NCBI GenBank assembly: GCA_021414365.1
Contig: JAIOOR010000024.1
Coordinates: 1-64,000 of the forward strand
From: Nitrosarchaeum sp.
GTDB taxonomy: Archaea > Thermoproteota > Nitrososphaeria > Nitrososphaerales > Nitrosopumilaceae
Reading direction: 5' to 3'
Length of the DNA stretch: 64,000 nucleotides
In this document: in pieces, positions 26,589 to 34,619 of the stretch
Numbering within the stretch: position 1 is the stretch's first letter
Layout of the letters: every line of letters starts with the position of its first letter
Made by a program: the position numbers and the translations under genes
The notes under the pieces: model-generated
Told to the model about the DNA's origin: nothing
Databases searched by the model: none
What the model saw: the letters and a program-made list of their open reading frames with translations, nothing else

Positions 26589-26617
26589 AAGCCTATTCTG
26601 AGCCCAAATAGAGGCTT
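26589..26617. repeat. imperfect inverted repeat (stem-loop)
   Basis: AAGCCTATT pairs with AATAGAGGCTT across a 9 nt loop, with one bulge (GA). It lies 84 nt after tpiA and 57 nt before the next gene, and is followed by AT-rich sequence. It could be a transcript-end hairpin or part of a short RNA. The structure is seen; the function is unknown. Confidence 0.35.
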
Positions 26618-26673
26618 ATTTCAAAATAAACACACAAGTACATACTATTTAGATTAACAATTGCAATAATGTA

Positions 26674-27114
26674 ATGAGCAATAAATTAGTCACACAAGAG
26701 TCTGAAACCAAAAATAATTCAATTTCTGTTTGTGACTTGTTAAAGAATAACACTGTAAAAATAATTAGAAAATGTGAAACTCAAACGCCAATTTATGTAC
26801 AGTTGTATTCAAATTATTATGATGAATATCTTCATTCACTTGAAGAGATTTTTGGAACATGTTATATTTCTGAAAAGAATTTCTTCGATAATCTTGGAAT
26901 AGACGAACAAACCTTGATTGCGACAGACAAATTCTGGAAAGACTTTACCGAAACCACCATATCAAATATCGATATTTACACAAATTTTAGAAAAACACAG
27001 TTTGAGGGAATGGTTAGATGCATGAAAACATTTAACGATTTTGTCCAAATGGGAATGGATCAGTACGCAAAAATGTTATCTCAGTTCAATTCCCAAAAAA
27101 ATACTAATTCATAA
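26674..27114 (+). CDS. helical protein of unknown function
   Basis: 146 aa, unrecognised. It is predominantly alpha-helical, with an amphipathic C-terminal half (KFWKDFTETTISNIDIYTNF; RCMKTFNDFVQMGMDQYAKM) that recalls phasin-like or granule-associated helices, though this is only an impression. A TATTTAGA element about 26 nt upstream of the ATG suggests a leaderless transcript. No neighbour is coupled to it; a short convergent gene follows. Confidence 0.65.
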   Translation: MSNKLVTQESETKNNSISVCDLLKNNTVKIIRKCETQTPIYVQLYSNYYDEYLHSLEEIFGTCYISEKNFFDNLGIDEQTLIATDKFWKDFTETTISNIDIYTNFRKTQFEGMVRCMKTFNDFVQMGMDQYAKMLSQFNSQKNTNS

Positions 27115-27153
27115 AAACCAACACAAAAAAATCCAAAAAAAGTCAGTTAAAAT

Positions 27154-27354
27154 TTAATCTTTGTTGATTTTTTTATTATACTCATCTATGTCATAATTAT
27201 ATTCATCAATCTTTTTGTTTTCTTCATCAATATCCACTTCAAATAATTCTGGACTTTCTTCTTGAGCTCGTTTCATTAGTTTCTTAAATGTCTCAGGATC
27301 GTCTTTTTGTAGTTCTAAAAGCAATTTACCTATTGATTCATCCAAATTACTCAT
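27154..27354 (-). CDS. small acidic helical protein
   Basis: 66 aa, unrecognised. Very charged: LELQKDDPETFKKLMKRAQE is followed by an Asp/Glu/Tyr/Asn-rich tail with a near-repeat (DEYNYDI, DEYNKKI). No cysteine or membrane helix. It lies on the minus strand between a helical protein and a VOC protein. Codon use and the clean ATG make it likely real, but the function is unknown. Confidence 0.55.
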   Translation of the reverse strand: MSNLDESIGKLLLELQKDDPETFKKLMKRAQEESPELFEVDIDEENKKIDEYNYDIDEYNKKINKD

Positions 27355-27403
27355 GACATAGTTTTAGATTATAGAGTATTTTTACTATTCCAAGAAAAAA
27401 CAC

Positions 27404-27874
27404 TTATTGTTTGGAGCAGGTCATAAACTCAGCACCAGCTTTTTGTATTTCTTGCATGCTCATGTCTTTTTTTCTAGTTGCCACAGTCCATCTATGACCA
27501 AAAGGATCAGAGAGAATACCAAAACGATCACCCCAAAATCCATCCATCATTGGCATCAATGGTTTTGCACCAGCTGAGAGGGCTTTGCCAAAAACAGAAT
27601 CTGCATCATTGACATACATGTATATCGCACCACTTGGTCCACCTGTAGATGTTGGAGACAGGCATCCCATTTCTGGCATTTCATCACAAAGCATAACTGC
27701 AGAGTCACCTATTCGGATTTCTGCATGCATGATTGATTTTCCATCATGTCCAGGAAATCTGTAAATTTCTTTTGCATCAAAGGCTTTTTTGTAAAATTCA
27801 ATTGCATCAGATGCACCATGGATGGTCAAAGTGGGAGTAACTGTATGATACCCATCTGGAATTGGTTTTACCAT
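27404..27874 (-). CDS. PhnB-like VOC superfamily protein
   Basis: 156 aa. It matches the PhnB/glyoxalase-like subgroup: YHTVTPTLTIHGASDAIEFY, then the KKAF block, IMHAEIRIGDSAVMLCDE and FWGDRFGILSDPFGHRWTVA. VOC proteins bind a metal between paired beta-alpha-beta-beta-beta units; the PhnB branch has no agreed activity. The C-terminal 25 residues (MSMQEIQKAGAEF) are also typical. Monocistronic. Confidence 0.87.
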   Translation of the reverse strand: MVKPIPDGYHTVTPTLTIHGASDAIEFYKKAFDAKEIYRFPGHDGKSIMHAEIRIGDSAVMLCDEMPEMGCLSPTSTGGPSGAIYMYVNDADSVFGKALSAGAKPLMPMMDGFWGDRFGILSDPFGHRWTVATRKKDMSMQEIQKAGAEFMTCSKQ

Positions 27875-27968
27875 GAAGAGTGTTTTGTGTGAATGGATTT
27901 ATCGCTTTCTCCAGATTGTTTTTGAATGGATCAAAAACATGATGTCGCATATCATCTTAAGGCAATGC

Positions 27969-27976
27969 TTTAAAAA
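27969..27976 (+). promoter_or_regulatory. TATA-like element of the pyruvate phosphate dikinase gene
   Basis: TTTAAAAA about 37 nt before the ATG, so transcription would begin about 10-15 nt before the start codon. There is no evident Shine-Dalgarno sequence. Confidence 0.4.
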
Positions 27977-28009
27977 CCCCTGATTTTGATTTGATAATCT
28001 AGATAAAAA

Positions 28010-30775
28010 ATGAAACAGGTTTACTTTTTTGATGAAGGAGACGGGAAAAACAAGAAACTTCTAGGAGGAAAAGGAGCTGGTCTTTGTGAGATGACCAGAC
28101 TCAAGTTGCCTGTTCCACCAGGATTTACAATTACTACAGATGTCTGCAAAGAATATTACAAAAACAACAAAAAATTACCAAAAACCCTGATTCCAGAAGT
28201 TAAAAAAAATATCGCAAAAATTGAAAAAAGAACAGGAAAGAAATGGAATTCCAAAGAAAATCCATTATTGGTATCTGTAAGATCAGGGGCTGCAATATCC
28301 ATGCCTGGAATGATGGACACTATTTTGAATTTGGGGTTAAATGATGAAACTGTAGAAGGATTAGCAAAAAAGAGCAACAACCCAAGATTTGCATGGGATT
28401 CTTACAGGAGATTTGTACAATTATTTGGAAAAGTGGTATTTGGTGTAGAAGATAAAAAATTTGACATGGTTTTAGAACATGCAAAGCTAAACCAAGCAGT
28501 TCAAGCAGATAGTGCATTAAATGAAAAATCTCTGAAAAACGTAGTTTTAGAATACAAGAAAATTTGTGAAAAACACACAGGTATGCCATTTCCATCTGAC
28601 CCATTTGAACAACTAGAATTAGCAATCAAAGCAGTGTTTGGTAGTTGGATGGGAGAAAGAGCACTTGTGTATAGAGAGAGAAACAACATTACAAAAGATA
28701 TCGCTGATGGTACTGCAGTAAATGTAGTTTCAATGGCATTTGGAAATATGGGTAATGATAGTGCAACAGGAGTGGTGTTTACAAGAAACCCAGGAGATGG
28801 TACAAGACATCTTTTTGGCGAGTATCTAGTTAATGCACAAGGAGAAGACGTGGTTGCAGGAGTAAGAACAGGAAAACCAGTAGACGATATGAAAATCGAA
28901 TTGCCTGCATCATACAAACAACTAGAAGAAACATGTGAAAGATTAGAGAAGCACTACAAAGAACCTCAAGATATAGAATTTACAATCGAGCAAGGAAAAT
29001 TCTACTTGCTGCAAACAAGAAATGCAAAGATGAATGCAGTTGGAATGGTAAAGACATCTGTGGATATGGTTAATGAAAAATTAATTGATAAAAACAAAGC
29101 ACTGACAAGACTGCATGCAGAACAATTAGAACAACTACTTCATAGAACAATTGATTCAAAATCTATTAAAAACTACACATTACTTGTAAAAGGAATTCCG
29201 GCATCACCAGGAGCTGCAAGTGGAATAGCAGTATTAGATGTAAAGAGAGCAACTGCAATGGGGGAGAACGGTGCTAAAGTAATTTTAATTAGAGAAGAAA
29301 CAAAACCAGAAGACGTTCCAGCATTCTTTGAATCAGTTGGAATTCTCACCAGCAGGGGTGGAAAAACATCTCATGCGGCAGTTGTTGCAAGAGGAATGGG
29401 TAAGCCATGCATTGTCGGATGTTCTGATTTGAGAATTGATTATGACAATAAACAGTGCAGTGTGGATGGAAAAATTGTACATGAAGGAGACGCAGTTACA
29501 ATTGACGGTAGTACTGGTTCAGTTTATCTTGGAGAAATTCCTACAATAGAGCCAAAAATCACAGAAGATTTCAAAACAATTCTAGAGTGGGCACAAAAAG
29601 TCAAACAAATAGGAATAAGAGCAAACGCAGATACTCCTGAAGGTGCAAGACTGGCAAGGGAATTCGGAGGTCAGGGAATAGGGCTATGTAGAACAGAAAG
29701 AATGTTCAACGGAAGTGACAGAATTGGATTATTTGTAGAGATGATCATGGCAGAAAACATCGAAGAGCGAAAGAAAGTTCTAACTAAACTAGGAGAATTA
29801 CAAAAAAGTGATTTCATTGAAATTCTAAAAGCAATGGAAGGATACGCAGTTACAATCAGACTATTAGATCCGCCATTGCATGAATTTTTACCAAATCCAG
29901 AAGAACTGGCAGAAAAAATTCACAGATTAGAACAAAGAAACGATACAGTGGAGTTAGAAAAATCAAAAATTTTGCTAAAAAGAGCAAGAGAGTTGGCAGA
30001 GATCAACCCAATGATGGGACACAGAGGAGTAAGAGTTGGAATTACATATCCAGAAATTTATGAAATGCAAATCAGAGCAGTCTTTGAAGCAGCGGCAGAG
30101 TTGGCCAAAAACAAAGTTGATGCACATCCACAAATCATGATTCCGCAGATTAGCAGCATTGCAGAATTGAATCACATTAAAAAAATCTATGATGTAATCA
30201 AAAAAGAGATGGAGTTAAAACACAATATGAAATTAAAGATTAACTTTGGAACAATGATCGAAGTAGTAAGAGCTGCACTAACTGCAAACGAACTTGCAAG
30301 TACTGCAGAGTTCTTTAGTTTTGGTACAAATGACCTGACACAAGGAACATTTAGCTTTAGTCGTGAAGATGTTGAAGGAAAATTCCTTCCAGAATATATG
30401 GATAAAGAGATCCTAGAGAAAAACCCATTCCAATCAATTGATGTAAACGGTGTTGGAAGCCTAATGAAAATAGGAATTGCAGCAGGTAGAAGAATAAAAC
30501 CAAACATGGAAGTTGGAATTTGTGGAGAACATGGAGGAGACCCAAGTTCTATCAAATTTTGTCATAATGAAAATCTCAGTTATGTCAGTGCATCGCCACA
30601 TAGAATACCCATTGCAATAATTGCAGCAGCACAGGCAGCAATAGAGCATCCAAAAAAATCAGGTAGTTTGAAAAAACCAGTAAAAAAAATAGCAAGAAAA
30701 CCAGTAAAGAGAGTACTTCCAAAAAGAAAAACATCCAAAAAACTAGCAAAAAAAAGCAAATCTAAAAGAAAATAG
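28010..30775 (+). CDS. ppdK: pyruvate, phosphate dikinase with Lys-rich C-terminal tail
   Basis: 921 aa. The N-terminal ATP-grasp half begins VYFFDEGDGKNKKLLGGKGA; the swivelling phospho-His domain has SRGGKTSHAAVVARGMGKPC (about residues 447-466, His in TSHA); the C-terminal PEP/pyruvate TIM barrel has GLCRTERMF, FSFGTNDLTQ and GICGEHGGDP. It interconverts pyruvate + ATP + Pi and PEP + AMP + PPi, in gluconeogenesis from the fixed carbon. The common length is about 880; here roughly 40 extra residues form a Lys/Arg-rich tail (from about residue 880, SGSLKKPVKKIARKPVKRVL and more). The tail looks disordered and histone-H1-like, with unknown role. Confidence 0.95.
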   Translation: MKQVYFFDEGDGKNKKLLGGKGAGLCEMTRLKLPVPPGFTITTDVCKEYYKNNKKLPKTLIPEVKKNIAKIEKRTGKKWNSKENPLLVSVRSGAAISMPGMMDTILNLGLNDETVEGLAKKSNNPRFAWDSYRRFVQLFGKVVFGVEDKKFDMVLEHAKLNQAVQADSALNEKSLKNVVLEYKKICEKHTGMPFPSDPFEQLELAIKAVFGSWMGERALVYRERNNITKDIADGTAVNVVSMAFGNMGNDSATGVVFTRNPGDGTRHLFGEYLVNAQGEDVVAGVRTGKPVDDMKIELPASYKQLEETCERLEKHYKEPQDIEFTIEQGKFYLLQTRNAKMNAVGMVKTSVDMVNEKLIDKNKALTRLHAEQLEQLLHRTIDSKSIKNYTLLVKGIPASPGAASGIAVLDVKRATAMGENGAKVILIREETKPEDVPAFFESVGILTSRGGKTSHAAVVARGMGKPCIVGCSDLRIDYDNKQCSVDGKIVHEGDAVTIDGSTGSVYLGEIPTIEPKITEDFKTILEWAQKVKQIGIRANADTPEGARLAREFGGQGIGLCRTERMFNGSDRIGLFVEMIMAENIEERKKVLTKLGELQKSDFIEILKAMEGYAVTIRLLDPPLHEFLPNPEELAEKIHRLEQRNDTVELEKSKILLKRARELAEINPMMGHRGVRVGITYPEIYEMQIRAVFEAAAELAKNKVDAHPQIMIPQISSIAELNHIKKIYDVIKKEMELKHNMKLKINFGTMIEVVRAALTANELASTAEFFSFGTNDLTQGTFSFSREDVEGKFLPEYMDKEILEKNPFQSIDVNGVGSLMKIGIAAGRRIKPNMEVGICGEHGGDPSSIKFCHNENLSYVSASPHRIPIAIIAAAQAAIEHPKKSGSLKKPVKKIARKPVKRVLPKRKTSKKLAKKSKSKRK

Positions 30776-30822
30776 CCATACAGAGCACATTTTAAAACTA
30801 GCCAGACATACAACAATACGAA

Positions 30823-31383
30823 TTGCTACCAAGAATTGATTCAATTAAACAAATGAGGCTGAAAATAGGTATTACACAAAAAAAACTTGCCACATTGACA
30901 GGCGTAAGCACTTCAATGATTAACCAAATAGAATCAGGAAGGAGTCAGCCAAGTTATGAAACAGCTAAGAGAATTTTTGATAATCTTGCAAATCTTGAAG
31001 GTAAGTCATCATCTCATAAAGCAGGTGATTTTTGTAGTAAAGATGTTGTAAAATTGAAACCAAGTAACACATTACATGATGCAATAAAAAAAATGCACGA
31101 GTCATCAATTAGTCAGATTCCAATCTTCAACGGAGCAGAACTTGTTGGAATGATCTCCGAAGACGGGATTGTAAAGCATCTTGCAGATGTTGGAGAATCT
31201 GAATTAAAAAATGCAAAACTAGCAGACACTATGGAGCCAGTTCCACCAATTGTGGATTTTGATACGCCTGCAAATGTCCTAGTTCCTCTAATCAGATATT
31301 CAAAATGTATTCTGGTATCAAAAAAATCCAAGATAATAGGGATAATTACTGCATCTGACACATTAAAAATGATGGAACAGTAA
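30823..31383 (+). CDS. XRE-family HTH regulator with two CBS domains
   Basis: 186 aa, TTG start. Residues about 8-60 form a Cro/C1-type helix-turn-helix (MRLKIGITQKKLATLTGVST, then MINQIESGRSQPSYETAKRI). Residues about 70-186 form a CBS pair (LHDAIKKMHESSISQIPIFN; SKKSKIIGIITASDTLKMME). CBS pairs sense adenine nucleotides or other ligands, so this may tie gene control to energy state. It lies 47 nt after ppdK on the same strand and could regulate it. Confidence 0.9.
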   Translation: MLPRIDSIKQMRLKIGITQKKLATLTGVSTSMINQIESGRSQPSYETAKRIFDNLANLEGKSSSHKAGDFCSKDVVKLKPSNTLHDAIKKMHESSISQIPIFNGAELVGMISEDGIVKHLADVGESELKNAKLADTMEPVPPIVDFDTPANVLVPLIRYSKCILVSKKSKIIGIITASDTLKMMEQ

Positions 31384-31492
31384 AATTTCAAAATATTGCG
31401 AACTAAAAAAAAGAGTATTAAAACTATTAGTAGTATTCATCAGTTCAAATGCTTAGTAGACTAAATATTCAAAAATAATAGTTTGAGAATCA

Positions 31493-32347
31493 ATGACTAA
31501 AATACTACATGTTATGGTTTTGACCATCATGATGTCTATGGCTATTCCATTGAGTCAATCATATGGTGAGACAAACAATGACTTCACAAAAAGCAATGGC
31601 AACGATATTGCAAATAATCCGCTTGCAAAAAGCATCCTAAAAAATATCGAAATTGCAAGAAAACAATTTGCAGACACAGTGCAAAAAGAAAAAGAGAAAA
31701 ACGACTATCAAAATATGATCGATACACAAAGAAAAGCAGCACAGGCATCCCTAGAAGAAGAGTTATCAAGAATGAATACAACATATGAGCAATTTACGCC
31801 ACAAAATGCATTTGCAAAATATGTTTCAGGAAAGAGTGAAACTTTTCATGGAATTTACTGGGATCAATTCGGTTACCTAAACTCCAAAATAACACTAGCA
31901 AATGATGCAAGAAATACTGTTCTTGAAAACGGTGGTACTTATGTTGATGCAATGAAAGAATATTCCAAATATGCCCAGATGCCTAAAATTGAAATGCAAA
32001 ATGTGATAAAAGATTTGAATGTAAAACATGGTTTTACAGACAGTCAAACACAGTCATATTTTGATGCAAATGGGAAACTTCCCAGATTCGAAGACGACAC
32101 AATCTCACCTTGTTATGGTTGTGAGGCAAGTATTTCAAAAATAAAGAATTCAGATGCAGAAATCATCCAGATAACTGCAGAAAAGATAAAGCCAATTTCA
32201 CAATCAAATCAATTCGTTAGTCTAAAAGACAAGTTATCTGAATTGCAAAAAGACTTTGTAAATTCAAAAGACATTATCAAACAAAAAACCATAGCATATG
32301 AAATGAACAGAGTAGTAAAACAAATTCAAGAATTTTCAAATTCTTGA
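31493..32347 (+). CDS. secreted helical protein of unknown function
   Basis: 284 aa, unrecognised. An N-terminal Sec signal (KILHVMVLTIMMSMAIPLSQ, cleavage expected near SYGE) is followed by mostly helical sequence with a coiled region at about residues 45-100. A Cys-x2-Cys pair (CYGCEA, about residue 208) could be redox-active or bind metal. There is no C-terminal anchor. Likely exported to the pseudoperiplasm. Its gene stands alone. Confidence 0.7.
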   Translation: MTKILHVMVLTIMMSMAIPLSQSYGETNNDFTKSNGNDIANNPLAKSILKNIEIARKQFADTVQKEKEKNDYQNMIDTQRKAAQASLEEELSRMNTTYEQFTPQNAFAKYVSGKSETFHGIYWDQFGYLNSKITLANDARNTVLENGGTYVDAMKEYSKYAQMPKIEMQNVIKDLNVKHGFTDSQTQSYFDANGKLPRFEDDTISPCYGCEASISKIKNSDAEIIQITAEKIKPISQSNQFVSLKDKLSELQKDFVNSKDIIKQKTIAYEMNRVVKQIQEFSNS

Positions 32348-32393
32348 ATAACTACTTTTTATTTTTAATTATAAATTTGAAAAAACAGGTTAA

Positions 32394-32789
32394 CTATTTT
32401 GGATGTGAGCAGATCTCAGCAAGAACTCCGTGAAGAGATTTTGGATGAATGAATGTGACTGTTGTACCTGCAGAACCAGGTCTAATTTTTCCTAAAAATT
32501 GAATTCCACACCCTTCCATTCTTGAAACCTCACCTTCAATGTTATCAGTCTCCAATGCCATGTGATGTAAACCAGGTCCTTTTTTATCAAGGAATTTTTT
32601 AATTGGGCTGGCATCATTTGTAGGTTGCATTAATTCAATTCTTCCATTTTCAAGATGAATGATTGCAACTTTGACACCTTCAGATTCAACGGTTTCAAAT
32701 TCAACACTATCAACGCCAAGAGCCTCTTGGTAAACTTTGGCAGATTCTTCCACATCATTTACTGCAATGGCAATATGATCAATTTTCAT
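32394..32789 (-). CDS. mce: methylmalonyl-CoA epimerase
   Basis: 131 aa from the preferred ATG (MKIDHIAIAV); a longer start at 32804 is in frame but adds only five residues. The VOC-type fold shows KIDHIAIAVNDVEESAKVYQ, KVAIIHLENGRIELMQP, GPGLHHMALETD and the C-terminal Glu in GVLAEI, giving the His/Gln/His/Glu metal set. It interconverts (S)- and (R)-methylmalonyl-CoA, feeding the mutase encoded nearby; both belong to the 3-hydroxypropionate/4-hydroxybutyrate cycle. Confidence 0.93.
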   Translation of the reverse strand: MKIDHIAIAVNDVEESAKVYQEALGVDSVEFETVESEGVKVAIIHLENGRIELMQPTNDASPIKKFLDKKGPGLHHMALETDNIEGEVSRMEGCGIQFLGKIRPGSAGTTVTFIHPKSLHGVLAEICSHPK

Positions 32790-32899
32790 CTTTTTTAGAT
32801 ACACACTACATCTATTTTAAAATAATTATATCAAAAATGCAAATGAGTTGAGGGTAAAAAATAAAATAACTAAAATGAATCATTCATTATTGAAGATTA

Positions 32900-33442
32900 A
32901 TGAGTGCAACAAATCAACTACGTGAGGACCATGATCAGGTTCGTAGATTAGAGAAAATAGTCTCAAAATGTGCTCAGGAGATATACAAAGGGACAGAAAT
33001 CCCATTTTCAGATTTAGAAAAAATCACAGTAATAATATCAGAATTTGTAGATACGATTCATCACTCAAGAGAAGAAGACTCGTATTTCCCATGTGTTGCC
33101 AGTTATGACAATCTAAAAGAAGAGATTAGAAAATTTATGATAGAGCACGAGTTTGGAAGAAATATTGCAAGAAAGATTTCAGAATATCTAAGAGAGTGGA
33201 AATCAGGCAAAGATGCAAGAGAGCCGGTGGCTAGATATTTGAGAACGTACGCGATGTTTTTAGATGATCACCTAAACAAAGAAAATGAATTCTTTGATGA
33301 AGCTGAAACAACTGTATTATCTAAAGAAGAAGAAGTTGAAATGTATGAGCAATACAGATCAGTAATTGCAATCATAAAAAAAGTTGAACAAATGATTGCT
33401 GAAATTGATTGGTTAGAATTAAGGCCATGGTATCAAAGTTGA
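32900..33442 (+). CDS. hemerythrin HHE-domain protein
   Basis: 180 aa, four-helix bundle. Iron ligands are visible in order: REDHDQVRRLE, TIHHSREEDSYFP (His and Glu), MIEHEFGRNI and FLDDHLNKENEFF (HxxxE). Such proteins bind O2, NO or act as diiron sensors or stores. There is no signal peptide. The C-terminus ends with WLELRPWYQS. Monocistronic; the substrate or signal is unknown. Confidence 0.9.
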   Translation: MSATNQLREDHDQVRRLEKIVSKCAQEIYKGTEIPFSDLEKITVIISEFVDTIHHSREEDSYFPCVASYDNLKEEIRKFMIEHEFGRNIARKISEYLREWKSGKDAREPVARYLRTYAMFLDDHLNKENEFFDEAETTVLSKEEEVEMYEQYRSVIAIIKKVEQMIAEIDWLELRPWYQS

Positions 33443-33501
33443 TTCAAGATTGAGAGAACCAGCTTCAAACTAATTATCATTTAAGATAAAATATGAAAAT
33501 G

Positions 33502-33507
33502 ATATAT
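33502..33507 (+). promoter_or_regulatory. TATA box deciding the start of the next gene
   Basis: The core of TGATATATC is centred about 26 nt before the ATG at 33530, but only about 11 nt before the earlier in-frame ATG at 33515. This favours 33530 as the start of a leaderless message. Confidence 0.5.
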
Positions 33508-33529
33508 CACTTACATGCATTGTAAAGTA

Positions 33530-33892
33530 ATGGGAAAATCCATCAAAGAAAGAATCAAAGATATTAAAGAATCAGTCTCAGACGTCGAAGAAGACATAGC
33601 AGAAATTAGCAAGGAACAACGTGGAGGAATAAAAGAAGAATACAAAGATATTGAAAAGATCAGACACCATAAAGAACTAATTTATTACAAAACAGATGCT
33701 CTTGTAGTAGTTAGTCGTAAGTTGGGAGGATTTGATGAATTTCTTAAAACTGTTGATGAACTGACTCGGGAAGGATATCGGATGATGAATTCTGAAGATG
33801 TCAAAAATATCCTAGGGAATTTTGGAATTAGCACACCAGGTCAAAACAGAGGAACGTTGTATTACTTTCAAAACAAAAAATACATCAACTAG
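33530..33892 (+). CDS. charged coiled-coil protein of unknown function
   Basis: 120 aa from the TATA-supported ATG (MGKSIKERIKDIKESVSDVE). Residues 1-50 form a charged helix or coiled coil. Residues 55-120 form a small alpha/beta region (YYKTDALVVVSRKLGGFDEF, then TREGYRMMNSEDVKNILGNF) with a basic Tyr-rich end. Unrecognised; no membrane segment or metal site. Convergent with the secreted protein that follows. Confidence 0.65.
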   Translation: MGKSIKERIKDIKESVSDVEEDIAEISKEQRGGIKEEYKDIEKIRHHKELIYYKTDALVVVSRKLGGFDEFLKTVDELTREGYRMMNSEDVKNILGNFGISTPGQNRGTLYYFQNKKYIN

Positions 33893-33923
33893 CATTTTAT
33901 CAAAAAATAATTTTTTTATTAGT

Positions 33924-34610
33924 TTAATGCTGAGGAATTGTCAAATGAATTCCAATACAGCTAAAGTTGACTCTATCGCGAATTTCAGAATCCTGAACTT
34001 TAGAAAATTGGTATACAAAAACAGTATCTTGAAGATATGTTCCATAACTGGTAATTTCACATTGATTAAATTCCCAAGTTTGAATTGTGGAACCTTTTCC
34101 ATCTAATACATCAACGTTAACATTAAATTTGTTAAGACGATCACTTCCATCCATCCAGGTACTAACAAATTTGTAGAATTGTTTTTTGTCAACACTTGGT
34201 AAAGATTCTAAAAAGAATTTTGGATTGGCATCTCTGAATGAATACATTCTACCACGAGGATCATCAGATGCGCCTGGTTGTGAGCTAGTTAGTTCAAATT
34301 TTTCAAAATATGTGGCTGAAATTGGTGCTACAATGTTAGAGACAGTCACTTTAAAAGATTGAGCACGTTCTTCATTTGTTAAAGAGGTTTGGGCTGCAGT
34401 AACTTCAGTAATTGGAATTTGGATAATCCCATTAGTAATGAGATATTGTAAGGATGTGACATAGTCTGATTCACTAATTGTACCATCAGACCACCATTTT
34501 GCATTATTTTTTACCCAGTCTGGAATATTAGAATTATTTGCAGATGCAGAAATAGAAAGACCGGTAATTCCAATCACAAACAATATGAGAGGGAGGAATA
34601 TTTTTTTCAT
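33924..34610 (-). CDS. secreted protein with thaumarchaeal IPDW..WW module
   Basis: 228 aa. A Sec signal (KKIFLPLILFVIGITGLSIS) is followed directly by a ~37-residue module: IPDWVKNNAKWWSDGTISES then DYVTSLQYLITNGIIQIP. The same module ends the PstS protein at 48904-50184. The remaining ~150 residues are beta-rich and unrecognised, with one cysteine pair (Cys205 and Cys221, approximate). It is likely exported and held at the cell surface, perhaps by this module. Start ATG lies 9 nt after the mutase stop on the same strand, so it may be the last gene of that transcript. Confidence 0.75.
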   Translation of the reverse strand: MKKIFLPLILFVIGITGLSISASANNSNIPDWVKNNAKWWSDGTISESDYVTSLQYLITNGIIQIPITEVTAAQTSLTNEERAQSFKVTVSNIVAPISATYFEKFELTSSQPGASDDPRGRMYSFRDANPKFFLESLPSVDKKQFYKFVSTWMDGSDRLNKFNVNVDVLDGKGSTIQTWEFNQCEITSYGTYLQDTVFVYQFSKVQDSEIRDRVNFSCIGIHLTIPQH

Positions 34611-34619
34611 TTTAGTTAA

